Positions 12,094 through 35,200 of a stretch of 64,000 bases of DNA are shown here, piece after piece. The translations under genes were made by a program, and so were the position numbers. The notes beneath the pieces were generated by a model. That model was not told the origin of the DNA and made no database searches. It was given only the letters and a program-made list of their open reading frames with translations. Origin of the DNA: Hormiphora californensis (lineage: Eukaryota > Ctenophora > Tentaculata > Cydippida > Pleurobrachiidae); contig CM035360.1 in NCBI GenBank assembly GCA_020137815.1, forward strand, positions 6,955,059 to 7,019,058, read 5' to 3'. Every line of letters begins with the position of its first letter. The first letter of the stretch is position 1.

Positions 12094-12449
12094 ATCCAGC
12101 CTCATAGACCCTTCTTCTACCAAATGCAATAGAGAGAGAGTGTTTCTCCAATGTAAATAGAACCATGTAGAGCGTGTTCAGAGCTAATAATATAAGTCAT
12201 ACAATATTTATGAAATTGTAAATACAGATGTACATTTGTTTGTATAGTGTGTTTTTAACAGATGTAACAGATCTTCCTACAAAATTAACCGACTTTTATA
12301 TTCCCTCCATTCCCCTTACCCTTTTGGTTGATCCTTCTCTCCCTCTACCCCTAGTTGCTAGTTCCCCTCCTACATTGCTCGATCCCCCCCTCTCTTCTTC
12401 ATTCTCCACCACTCAACTAAAACTGTTTCCCTCAACTATAGCTGTAGCG
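12094..12449. other. short intergenic spacer
   Basis: It carries the 3' UTR of the LRP2BP-like gene and the 5' flank of the kinase gene, both on the + strand. Apart from pyrimidine-rich sequence near 12300-12430 nothing distinctive is visible. Confidence 0.6.
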
Positions 12450-21702
<9,253 letters not shown>

Positions 21703-24249
21703 CTAATATATAGGACTTTTAACAAACGGGAGACTGCAGAATTACAATTAAATGTTTCGCTAGGGATGATGATAGACAAATGTTGGGACGCTGCTTGAAG
21801 AGGGCTCTTCATTTTGTATTTCTCAACAAGGAGAAGATGATGATCTGCTAAATCAGGGTGTTGCTGATAGCTGTGTGTGTGCTGCATGGAGAGGGGTTTT
21901 ATGTGATTAAACGTTAATACATGTGTGCGTGGATAACTCAAATTGTTTTTACCAACAAAACCAACAAACCAAGAACCGAATTACGAAGTCCAAAAAAACC
22001 AAGAATTAAAACACTCCCTCATTCTTCATTTTCAATATCACGAGGTAAGCTCCGCTGGTTCAAATTCGCAAATATCATACATCCATGCTGGTTGAAATGT
22101 TTGTTTTGTGTTTACTAAAACACAAGGAAAGTTTCTGTTACAAATATCAGACCGAATTTCCACACACTCAAAAGTTGATGAGTATCCCTTCTTTTGACCA
22201 TGTTGCTGATTAACAGGTCACGTGGCAAGCGAGAAGGTAACATGAACCTGAGGTGTATCGGCACGGCTGGCAGGAACTTCACTTCCGCCATTCTCAGATC
22301 ACCTTGCACATTTAGTTTTGGGTTTCTAAATTTATTTGCATTAAATAAGAAGAAGGATAGATTTCGAAGATGGATTCTTAGGATAGGATAGTGTCAGTCG
22401 TAAACCCGTGGTATGGGAAATAAAAACATATCGGTGGTAGAATTTGGATAATAACATCACGTCACGTCGTCACATAATATTACTACAGCTACTATTATTC
22501 TTAGTAGCAGTACGTGGTGTGCCGACAAAGGATCACATATATAATATACCGTGTAAGTTGTTAGTGAGTTTAGAATGGCGCTACCATGGTAACCTATATA
22601 AAGCGGAAGAAGGGAGAGATATTAATATAAAGTGAAAATATTGAGAGAGAGAGATATTGTGAATGTTGACATTATCATTATTTCTCTCTGCCAAACAGTG
22701 GTCGTTAGTGAAGGCTTGGTTATCCCCCCTCCGCTCTCCAAGCACAAGTTGGTTTATTTTAGGCGCGTCGATTAAAGATGCTATCAACACGTGTGTCTGA
22801 CGTCTGTGTACTAGTAACATGTGGCTTGTGGTTAAAGCAGTGGTTCGATACTCTACTTTAGAATGTTTCAGAATATTATTTGTCTGTAGCAGTTTGAGGA
22901 TGATTTGTTGTAGGAATATTCGGTCATAGCCCCCCCCCCCCGTCATACCCTCCATAAGTCATCAATATGATACGTCATCTACTCAGGAGAAGCATTCAGG
23001 CTTATCATTACCAGTACTCGCCCTTGTGTCCTATCTTTAGACAGGCTTGTCATTACTGGAGAGGCTTGCCACGGGAAAGACTCGGTGAACTGTGAATCTT
23101 GTTGTTGAGTAGGATGCATGTATTCAGTATCGTGTGCGGTATGGTATTGTCATTAACATTAAGTGAACAAGCTAGTCCAGCGGTCTATTGAGAGTTGTTT
23201 TATTTGATGATGCATTGTTGCATCAATCCTATACTCTGGTTTTGTCAGACACTGACTGTACACCGCACAACCTCGCGGCCTCACCTAGCCTTCGGCCCGG
23301 TGCGAAGAGGACGGTCTTACATGAGACAACTCTGGTTGCAGTGGCGGAGAGATATTGTGTTAAGCTTGTTATTTCAGTTCACACATAGCTCAACACACAC
23401 AGATCAGGATGTCCGACAGGATTGTTTTTCTAGCTCCTGAAGATGAAGAGAGATGAAGTTGTAGAGTAAGAGAGAGTGTGTGAGAGGGAGAGAGGGAGAG
23501 ATGGAAAGAGAGTTTGTGCGAGGGAGAAAGAGGGAGAGAAAAGAGAGATGGAGATGGATATTGGATGGATCACTAGATAAGATGAACGTGTTACTATACC
23601 TACTATACGTCTCTTTTTACTCGTGCGGTTTAAAGTGGATAATTTTAGTTTATTCAAATATTAATTTAAATCTTTCTTTTCTTCTTTTCATTACTACGAC
23701 AACGTCAGAAGCCTTTTCATTTTTACCGAACTAATTGCCCCTATGAAACGTTTTAAACGGTACCGCGTACACTTTTAAATGGAGCCATTACTGGAGAGTC
23801 TCGTAGCAAGAGTTCATTGTCATTCCCTACGTTATAGGACCCACGCCCTACACTGGTCTAGACTTTATACAGTTGACAAACAATGGATATGACTAGTGAA
23901 GTTCACTGTTCATTTGTCAGCTGTCTTTATGTTTTAGAACACTAATTCGACAAATTCTAATAGGCTCATCATTACCAGGCCTCACTTCAAACACTACAAT
24001 ACAGTTGAGGATCTAGAAACCCGGATCGTCCATTATATCCCTGTTTTACACGCTCGCAGGGGTAACAAGGATTTCCAATGACGGTGACATAAGTATTTTT
24101 CGTCATTCCCTGGCCCATTTTACAACTTAGAACAGTCAGTAGTCACTTAATTGCCCAATTGTCTGTTGAGGTTTTCTGGTACTATGTAGTTAGTCGCCTA
24201 ATCTTCCGAGAGCTATAGTTATTATTCTGGCGAATATAATAACGTGTTT

Positions 24250-24263
24250 CTCTCTCTCTCTCT

Positions 24264-24342
<79 letters not shown>

Positions 24343-24352
24343 TCCCTTTTCT
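24250..24352. repeat. (CT)n microsatellite
   Basis: About 100 bp of nearly pure CT with one short C interruption. Confidence 0.95.
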
Positions 24353-24439
24353 CTCCATTAATGACTCTGGTACCATGGTAACGGCCTGGGCAATTGGAAA
24401 TTACTCTACACAGTTCATATCTCCTTCTATCTTAGTTTT

Positions 24440-24527
<88 letters not shown>
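24440..24527. repeat. (CT)n microsatellite
   Basis: About 88 bp of CT dinucleotide, in the same strand orientation as its neighbours. Confidence 0.95.
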
Positions 24528-24531
<4 letters not shown>

Positions 24532-24892
24532 ATCTGCCTCTTCCGCTAAGGGCAAGTAATGATACAACTAACAACATTGTTCACGACTCCAAGTTAGCTC
24601 TATTCATATGGATGGGGCAGATGGGGCTACGAGATATGTTTAGGAGATCTGTAGGAAGATAGGAGAGAGGGAGGGAGAGATAAATAGTGAGAGAGGGGAG
24701 ATAGAGAGCGATTTGTTGCGTTGTAGTTTCACTGTACGTGTTCGATGTTTGCTCTCCCTTTTAGCTGTTCACGTGAAGTCGTGAAAGCATTTGCTTCGTA
24801 ACTCCTAGAACCTCTACACGTGCCCCTCCCTCCCACAACAACAAGATCCCTAGTTATAGTTGTATCTCCTTTTCTCAGAGTTTACCTGTCTG

Positions 24893-25074
<182 letters not shown>

Positions 25075-27565
25075 AGATCAGATGCTCCCAACAAGTGGAT
25101 GTTGATGTGAAGCTGTATTGCTTGTCATGCGTTCTGAGAGCTATTGTTTGCATTGTATGAGGGCAGAGGGTGAAATCCTTAGAGAGAGAGAAGGGATAGT
25201 GGTGGAGAGTTTTAGCAGGACACCTCTTGTTAGAAGCATACGATCTTGTAGATTATTGTAGATTATCATCTTGGTTTAGAATAAATACTTTGCAGATCAC
25301 TAAATATCTCCTCACAATATTTGGATATCTGGATATATGCTTCATTGCGTATTATAAATCTGTCTTCAGCGACTTTGTAGATAGAGCTGATAAACTGTTC
25401 ACGTGGTTCCCTAGTTACCATGGTAACCACCATTCTCTCTCTCCCTCACTTATTATTTTACTGGGTCCGTGTCTCGGCTTACACTTTTACTTGTTCAGTG
25501 TAGGGTTAACATGTTGGCAGTCTCTCCCTTGTGACGTTTCACCAGAATATAATTCTTGTTTTGTCTGCTTTAGATTTGTATTTTGTGTCTTATCAGTTAC
25601 ACGGTCGCTTGTAGTGGGAAAACGGTAATGGAAAACGAATATACAGTAAGACGACGCGCAACCGTGACCAATCAGGGCGCTAGTACGTGCTGACACATGA
25701 ACTTTTTGCCGCGCGTTATGCACCGTGCGCGTCTCCTTACTGTATTTTGCGTTACCGTATTTTGACTGCAAGCAGCACTGTTATCTATGTCTTTGGCTTA
25801 TGTGTTCTGGTGTTATGTCACACTTAGTGAGATTTGGAATTCAAAAAGTCTTCCAAATGTTACTTTTCGTCAGTTTTATCCTTCAGATGATACGCCGCCA
25901 GGCATTTCAGATAATGAAGCACTGTTTCTCACCTAGTTTAGTTGAAGATGCTCCGTATCTCGCCGCGTATTATTATTCATAAGATCCCACCTACCCAACG
26001 AGAGAGATCCTGTGTCTGTAAATCACGTGAGGTTAGGGTATAGAGCTGGGGGTCATGAATAAGGTAATGGGGTTGTAATTGCGGTCAACTTGGGTAGGTT
26101 GGAATAGGCGACTGAGAATAAATTATATTCTTTTGTACTTTTAGTTATTCTGAAATACAATTATCAAATCCAGTGTCACGTACTTTAGTGTCCCTAATTC
26201 TTTCTCAGTGGATAAGGCTGGGAAGAAGCCGAGGGTAGTTTTTAATTCTGATGATACTGAGTATACTGACTACTGACCCTATGTTTGCAATACTTTCCTT
26301 TGGAAATACAGCGGACCCTGAGTTCCCTAACACCAGTTAGAGTCATTACATAGGTGGCTTTTGGTTTGAGAGAGATTCATTGGAACTCTTGAATACTTTC
26401 ATATAGTCCTCTCTCCCACCACCTCCAAACGCACAATAAATAGCGTGAAAGAGTTTTTATGAGACTCCCACACATATTGAGACTAAATAAATCCCAGTTC
26501 GGTTTGTTGTGGTGCCCCGGATCGCTTGTTGTAATTCTCTGCTAAATCTAAATGATTTTAGCTCACTTGATCCACTGTCCTTTCGCGTGTCTGCCGCATC
26601 GAGCAAACTAAACATACAGCTGGGACATACTCTGGGTACCCAAGGGGTAGCATGTTCGAACTCCGTTTCCGGAAAGGATCAGATCATGATATTGATTATT
26701 ATTATTATAAGATCACATAATACATCAATATCATCTGTGTGTTTATTCTATCGTCGCCCCGCTAGAGAGAGTGTTGTGTTTATTTTGCATTGTGACGCAC
26801 AATAATGTCCATTAGCACCCTTCTACCACGTGTTATCTTAGTACACCACTATTCCCCCGAACACTATAATTGTGTGGACTGTGTAGTGGGGCATACGAAG
26901 TATTGAGCTAGTCCTGATTGTGAGCTCGTTAGGAAGGGGGATTCTTGTCTGTGGCTGTGTTTGGATGCAGTGTATGTGATAACCGCGTTTAGCTGGAATT
27001 CAGCTCCTAACGAGGATTCTACACAATGCCTCTTCTGTCTAAAACTCTATCCCTCCTTCTCTCTTTCATTCACTGTGACCCCTCCTCCTTTATTATTGAC
27101 CTCCACCACCGCACGTGTGTTTCTTCACACGCTACGTCAATTGGGGGGGGGACAAGCTCCTTTTTAAAGTGCCCCCCTTGTTCTTTTATTGTTTACCAAC
27201 CGCACAGTATATATCAGAAACTTCAGATGCCGCTTTTTCACAGACTTGCATGGCACTCTATTTCCATGGACTACATGCACATGATGTTGTAGGATTGCAT
27301 CGGACCACTTGTTTGCAGTCTATCAATCATGCGGGCAGCAGCATATATCCTTTATCTGTTCCATATTATTATCTCAGTCGTGTTCTTGTCCTGAATCACC
27401 ATGACGAACTGCAGTCCGAGCTGGGCACAAAATGTAATCCCAATCTCATGACCGTGTTCCGTTGACACCGCACACGTATCTGATTCTCTTAGTTGGACCG
27501 ACGTTTTTGGTATACCGATCCACCGAAATACTGAAACACAATAAAGGGAGAGATGGGGAGATAGA

Positions 27566-27567
<2 letters not shown>

Positions 27568-27626
<59 letters not shown>

Positions 27627-27652
27627 AAGAGAGAGAGAGAGAGAGAGAGAGA
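27568..27652. repeat. (GA)n microsatellite
   Basis: About 85 bp of GA dinucleotide with a single GGAAA interruption. Confidence 0.95.
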
Positions 27653-27818
27653 TAAAGAACAAGAAGAAAGAGATAGTGAGAGTGCATTTCGAATCTTTGT
27701 CGGAACTGCTGTCTTCTTGTTTCATGTAAGCCCAGTAATCAGAGTAGTTGCTTGTACGAGATCTATAGGAAGTAGGTTTACAGTTTTTAGGCACTGGATT
27801 GTTGTCTTATTGTTTGTA

Positions 27819-28572
27819 GGGTAAGCTGGGGTGAAATGGCCCGCGGGGTAAAGTGGCCCATGTATGGGGCAAAGTGGCCCTAGTTATTACATGTGGTCAC
27901 GTGACTTTTTCTCCAGCGGAGACCTGCTCGTTCTGTTCCGAATTTTCGCTTTAAAACTGCTGTCATTTCTGTTCGGGTTGGCCGATTTTAATTTTGCAAA
28001 AACTGCCAGTCAGGCTTTATAATTCTCTAAAACGTGGTATAAAAATTTTTGAAGAAATTGGCATTTTTGTTGTCTTAATTGTCAATTTTGTGAAATCGGG
28101 GCAAATATGGCCCACTCTCCGGGGCAAAGTGGTCCGGTCTGGGGCAAAGTGGCCCACCTCTAGGACCAATGAAATGGCGCCTGCAATACCACGTGATATT
28201 GGAATGCACAAAAATGTAGTACAGACGATCAAATTAGGGGCAAAGTGGCCCATGTTCCGGTGCAGAACATGGGCCACTTTGCCCCTAGTTTGATCGTTTC
28301 GTCTAACAACACCAGGCACGTGATAAAATCGAGCAATGCTATTGGCTTGGGCCACTTTGCCCCGGTGCAAATTTTCCAAAAAACGCCTCACCAAATTATT
28401 TGAATTGATTAATTAACCCATTAAATAAAACTTGTAGATAATAAAATTTAGCTCGGCTGAAAGGAAAAGGTTTCATTGGATAGCCTATATAATTTTTTTC
28501 TTCCTGCTGTATAAATTTCGTATTTTAGAACCTAAAACGTTAAAAGTGGGCCACTTTTACCCCAGCTTACCC
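27819..28572. mobile_element. palindromic MITE, TA target (Tc1/mariner-like)
   Basis: Termini GGGTAAGCTGGGGT and ACCCCAGCTTACCC are flanked by TA on both sides. The interior carries repeated GGGGCAAAGTGGCCC words in direct and inverted orientation and a nested palindrome at about 28231-28300. No transposase ORF, so it is non-autonomous. The superfamily is inferred from the TA flanks only. Confidence 0.8.
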
Positions 28573-29259
28573 TATTGTTGTATCATGTGTGTTATATGTC
28601 TGTGCAATTATAGGGACAGAGTTTCGTCGTAAAACCTATCTTCAGGGGGATGTGGATGTTAGATAAATTGTTTATGTAAAACATGTTGACTGCCTTGTGA
28701 TGTTGAAGCGTAGGGCACGTAGTTCACACCAGTGTTACTGCAGTGGGGCAGTATTCATGGTGCCAACATGAACAGTGTTTGTTAGGTGAAGCAGACTGTT
28801 GGGGGGAGATTTGGCAAGGATATTATATGGAGCGCTACTCTTGGCTAGTAATGTTGTATGCAGCTAGGAAGATTGAAAAGGAGAGAGAGAGTTGCTGCGT
28901 TCAGTGCACACGTAATGATATAGCCTAATGTGTCTTCCAATGCATGCAGCGTCAGTTAGAGAGATAGAGTCAGAGTGTCACAACTGTCTTAGTGTCTTGT
29001 ACAATATTCCGTTAATAAAGAAAATATATCTAGACACAATGTCCCATGGCCCCTATCGTACTAGTGTCTAGTTCTTTTCTTTATTTTCCTGCTTACATTT
29101 TCTTGTTCTTTTATATAGCGCACGTACAAGTATGAATTGGAACTCTTGTTCTCTCTACTACTCAACTATATAGTTTTACTTTTGCTATGAATATATTTAC
29201 TTGAAGCTGCTAATGATAAACCCCCGATTATTGTTTCAGAAGCGTTGATCGCTTAGTAA

Positions 29260-32200
29260 ATGAGAAAGTTAGGCCTAATGGGCCCCGCCTCATGGGTGTT
29301 CATCATCCTTCTGGGGACAGCCCTCTCAGGTAATTTAGTTACCATGGTAACAGCACTCTCAGGTAATTTAATTACCATGGTAACGCGGTGTAATTCTTCC
29401 GGACCCTGGTAGTGGGTGATAACAGTTTTACATGTAGCTCAAATTACATGAGTCAGGGTGTGGATGGGTGGTTAGACACAATCTAACACCTAAACACCCT
29501 TCACAGCCCAGGAGTGTGAGTGGGAGAAGAAAGAGAAAACATACCTTCCAAGTTGGACCAGTAACGCTGGTAGCACCCGGTATACCACATTGGCAGAGGC
29601 CCAAGCTAAATGTGTCTCCCTGGGTACTAACTGTGGGGGTATCACTCTGATGTCAGATGGATATACTCTCCGTGCTGGATCAGGTTTTGTGAACTATGAT
29701 CCTGAGACTTCCTGGAAGAAACTTGGATGTCCAGGTATAATGCAGAAGGCCAAGGCTTGATAATTGTGTTGTTCCTTCAACAATCTCTCTTAATTTAACC
29801 CCCTCTAAACTTGTTGAGTGTGATTTTAGTTGTAAAGTTCCTTCAACAACCCCCTCTATCTCTAAACCGGCTCTGTCATATTCCTCTCGAAATATCCAAA
29901 CACTCTCCCGCTAAACACTCTCTACCCTCTCTACCCCCGCTCTCTACCCGCTAAAGTGCTAAACACTCTCTAAACCCACTCTCTCTATCTCTCTCCCTGC
30001 CCGCTAAACACTCTCTACCCTCTATCCCCGCTCTCTACCCTTTCTCTACCCGCTAAACACTCTCTAAACCCTCTCTCTCTCCTTCTCTCAGATAAAGTGT
30101 TCAAGGTGGACAGCATCAGTCCAGGACAGGGAAGTCGACAGGGTGGGACTAGAATCACCATCAGCGGACAAGGTTAGTAGGAGAGTTAGTGGGTTTAGGT
30201 TATTACAAGGTTAGTAAGAGAGTTAGTGGGTTTAGTGGGTTTAGTGGGTTTAGGTTCTTACAAATGAGGGATATAAATTAACCTGACATGGAAAACCTTA
30301 GTAGAGAGAAGATACCTCTATAACCTCTACCTTGTATTCCTAGTTTGCTAATCAGGGTGTGAACTGCATGTCGTGTTTGCTAGTCGCGAGCGCGCTTGCG
30401 AGACAAGCAAACACGTCAAGGTTCATTAACAAGCATGCTGCTCAGTCATTTTAGATTTAATACACAATGTAAGGATACCATGTAATAGGTGAGACTCTTG
30501 CCGTCACCCTCGTTCAAGTCCCGTGAAAAACGGAGCAGTACACGCAAACTGATGCCCATTTTCCTCGCGTGACCCCGATTCAGCAGTTTGAGACACCAAC
30601 TCTTTAGGGGGCCATATCTCAGGAACCAGACAAGATAGGAAAAATCGCCGTCTAACGAGGCGTACAGTTTTTAATCTAGTTTACCACTGTACCGGCCGTT
30701 TCACTCTCCGACCTAAAACAAAAATCGCAACCCCACAAAACTTCAAAATAATGAAATTCGCATCTCGCATGTCGTGTTGCATGTCGTGTTGCATGTCGTG
30801 TCATGTTATTGACGCGCTCGCGTTCAACTCTCACACAGCAGCTGCAGAACATGGCGGGAAACATCGAGGAGTAGAGAAAGGGTCGGTGGACGGTGCCGAA
30901 TCAAACATTTCTTGATCTTGATCTACTCGATCTCTCAGCTATCCTACCCCTCATCAACTCGATCTCTCAGCTACCCTACCCCTCATCTACTCCATCTTTC
31001 AGCTACCCTACCCCTCATCTACTCCATCTTTCAGCTACCCTACCCCTCATCTACTCCATCTCTCAGCTTCCCTATTAGGGAAGCATAGAGATGGAAACGA
31101 TTAGGGGTAGGGAATCCCTATCCATAATCGTTTCCATCTCTATGCTTCCCTAGCCCTCATCAACTCCATCTTTCAGCTACCCTACCCCTAATCTAGTCCA
31201 TCTCTCCGCTACCCTACTCCTCATCTACTCCATCTCTCAGCTACCCTACCTCCCATTTACTCCATCTCTCAGCTACCCTACCTCCCATTTACTCCATCTC
31301 TCAGCTTCCCTACCTCCCATTTACTCCATCTCTCAGCTTACCTACCTCCCATTTACTCCATATCTCAGCTTCCCTACCTGCCATTTACTCCATCTTTCAG
31401 ATACCCTACCTCCCATTTACTCCATCTCTCAGCTTACCTACCTCCCATTTACTCCATCTCTCAGCTACCCTACCTCCCATTTACTCCATCTCTCAGCTTC
31501 CCTACCTCCCATTTACTCCATCTCTCAGCTTCCCTACCTCCCATTTACTCCATCTCTCAGCTACCCAACCTCCCATTCACTCCATCTATCAGCTACCCTA
31601 CCTCCCATTTACTCCATCTCTCAGCTTCCCTACCTCTCATTTACTCCATCTCTCAGCTTCCCTACCTCCCATTTACTCCATCTCTCAGCTTACCTACCTC
31701 CCATTTACTCCATATCTCAGCTTCCCTACCTGCCATTTACTCCATCTTTCAGCTTCCCTACCTCCCATTTACTCCATCTTTCAGGTACCCTACCTCCCAT
31801 TTACTCCATCTCTCAGCTTACCTACCTCCCATTTACTCCATCTCTCAGCTTCCCTACCTCCCATTTACTCCATCTCTCAGCTTCCCTACCTCCCATTTAC
31901 TCCATCTCTCAGCTACCCAATCTCCCATTCACTCCATCTATCAGCTACCCTACCTCCCATTTACTCCATCTCTCAGCTTCCCTACCTCCCATTTACTCCA
32001 TCCCTCAGCTTCCCTACATCCCATTTACTCCATCCCTGCCTCCCATTTACTCCATCTCTCAGCTACCCTACCTCCCATTCACTCCATCTCTCAGCTACCC
32101 TACTACCCATTTACTCCATCTCTCAGCTTCCCTACCTCCCGTTTACTCCATCTCTCAGCTACCCTACCTCCCATTTACTCCATCTCTCAGCTTCCCTACC

Positions 32201-35200
32201 TCCCATTTACTCCATCTTTCAGCTTCCCTACCTCCCATTTACTCCATCGCTTACCTTCCCTACCTCCCATTTACTCCATCTCTCAGCTTCCCTACCTCCC
32301 ATTTACTCCATCTCTCAGCTTCCCTACCTCCCATTTACTCCATCTCTCATTTATCCTAACATTCCTACCCCTGAGAGATGGAGTAAATGGGAGGTAGGGA
32401 AGCTGAGAAATGGAGTAAATGGGAGGTAGGGAAGCTGAGAGATGGAGTAAATGGGAGGTAGGAAAGCTGAGAGATGGAGTAAATGGGTGGTAGGGTAGCT
32501 GAGAGATAGAGTAAATGGGAGGTAGGGAAGCTGAGGGATGGAGTAAATGGGAGGTAGGGAAGCTGAGAGATGGAGTAAATGGGAGGTAGGTAAGCTGAGA
32601 GATGGAGTAAATGGGAGGTAGGGTATCTGAGAGATGGAGTAAATGGCAGGTAGGGAAGCTGAGATATGGAGTAAATGGCAGGTAGGAAAGCTGAGAGATG
32701 GAGTAAATGGGTGGTAGGGTAGCTGAGAGATGGAGTAAATGGGAGGTAGGGAAGCTGAGGGATGGAGTAAATGGGAGGTAGGGAAGATGAGAGATGGAGT
32801 AAATGGGAGGTAGGTAAGCTGAGAGATGGAGTAAATGGGAGGTAGGGTAGCTGAGAGATGGAGTAAATGGGAGGTAGGGTAGCTGAGAGATGGAGTAAAT
32901 GGGAGGTAGGGAAGCTGAGAGATGGAGTAAATGGGAGGTAGGGTAGCTGAGAGATGGAGTAAATGGGAGGAAGGGAAGCTGAGAGATGGAGTAAATGGAA
33001 GGTAAGGTAGCTGAGAGATGGAGTAAATGGGAGGTAGGGAAGCTGAGAGATGGAGTAAATGGGAGGTAGGGTAGCTGAGAGATGGAGTAAATGGGAGGTA
33101 GGGAAGCTGAGAGATGGAGTAAATGGGAGGTAGGTAAGCTGAGCTCCATCTCTCAGCTTCCCTACCTCCCATTTACTCCATCTCTCAGCTTCCCTACCTC
33201 CCATTTACTCCATCTCTCAGCTTACCTACCTCCCATTTACTCCATATCTCAGCTTCCCTACCTGCCATTTACTCCATCTTTCAGCTTCCCTACCTCCCAT
33301 TTACTCCATCTTTCAGGTACCCTACCTCCCATTTACTCCATCTCTCAGCTTACCTACCTCCCATTTACTCCATCTCTCAGCTTCCCTACCTCCCATTTAC
33401 TCCATCTCTCAGCTTCCCTACCTCCCATTTACTCCATCTCCCAGCTACCCAATCTCCCATTCACTCCATCTATCAGCTACCCTACCTCCCATTTACTCCA
33501 TCTCTCAGCTTCCCTACCTCCCATTTACTCCATCCCTCAGCTTCCCTACATCCCATTTACTCCATCCCTGCCTCCCATTTACTCCATCTCTCAGCTAACC
33601 TACCTCCCATTCACTCCATCTCTCAGCTACCCTACTACCCATTTACTCCATCTCTCAGCTTCCCTACCTCCCGTTTACTCCATCTCTCAGCTTCCCTACC
33701 TCCCATTTACTCCATCCCTCAGCTTCCCTACCTCCCATTTACTCCATCTCTCAACCTCCCTACCTCCCATTTACTCCATCTCTCAGCTACCCTACCTCCC
33801 ATTTACTCCATCTCTCAGCTTCCCTACCTCCCATTTACTCCATCTTTCAGCTTCCCTACCTCCCATTTACTCCATCGCTTACCTTCCCTACCTCCCATTT
33901 ACTCCATCTCTCAGCTTCCCTACCTCCCATTTACTCCATCTCTCAGCTTCCCTACCTCCCATTTACTCCATCTCTCATTTATCCTAACATTCCTACCCCT
34001 GAGAGATGGAGTAAATGGGAGGTAGGGAAGCTGAGAAATGGAGTAAATGGGAGGTAGGGAAGCTGAGAGATGGAGTAAATGGGAGGTAGGAAAGCTGAGA
34101 GATGGAGTAAATGGGTGGTAGGGTAGCTGAGAGATAGAGTAAATGGGAGGTAGGGAAGCTGAGGGATGGAGTAAATGGGAGGTAGGGAAGCTGAGAGATG
34201 GAGTAAATGGGAGGTAGGTAAGCTGAGAGATGGAGTAAATGGGAGGTAGGGTATCTGAGAGATGGAGTAAATGGCAGGTAGGGAAGCTGAGATATGGAGT
34301 AAATGGCAGGTAGGAAAGCTGAGAGATGGAGTAAATGGGTGGTAGGAAAGCTGAGAGATGGAGTAAATGGGTGGTAGGGTAGCTGAGAGATAGAGTAAAT
34401 GGGAGGTAGGGAAGCTGAGGGATGGAGTAAATGGGAGGTAGGGAAGCTGAGAGATGGAGTAAATGGGAGGTAGGTAAGCTGAGAGATGGAGTAAATGGGA
34501 GGTAGGGTATCTGAGAGATGGAGTAAATGGCAGGTAGGGAAGCTGTGATATGGAGTAAATGGCAGGTAGGAAAGCTGAGAGATGGAGTAAATGGGTGGTA
34601 GGGTAGCTGAGAGATGGAGTAAATGGGAGGTAGGGAAGCTGAGGGATGGAGTAAATGGGAGGTAGGGAAGCTGAGAGATGGAGTAAATGGGAGGTAGGTA
34701 AGCTGAGAGATGGAGTAAAAGGGAGGTAGGGTAGCTGAGAGATGGAGTAAATGGGAGGTAGGGTAGCTGAGAGATGGAGTAAATGGGAGGTAGGGAAGCT
34801 GAGAGATGGAGTAAATGGGAGGTAGGGTAGCTGAGAGATGGAGTAAATGGGAGGAAGGGAAGCTGAGAGATGGAGTAAATGGAAGGTAAGGTAGCTGAGA
34901 GATGGAGTAAATGGGAGGTAGGGAAGCTGAGAGATGGAGTAAATGGGAGGTAGGGTAGCTGAGAGATGGAGTAAATGGGAGGTAAGGAAGCTGAGAGATG
35001 GAGTAAATGGGAGGTAGGTAAGCTGAGAGATGGAGTACTAAATGAGAGGTAGGGAAGCTGAGAAATGGAGTAAATGGGAGGTAGGGAAGCTGAGAGATGG
35101 ATCAAATGGGAGGTAGGGTAGCTGAGGGATGGAGTAAATGGGAGGTAGGGAAGCTGAGAGATGGAGTAAATGGGAGGTAGGGTAGCTGAGAGATGGAGTA

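Noticed and set aside
25227-25628. 133-codon hydrophobic ORF
   Set aside because: No family resemblance, AT-rich composition and no splice partners; probably chance.
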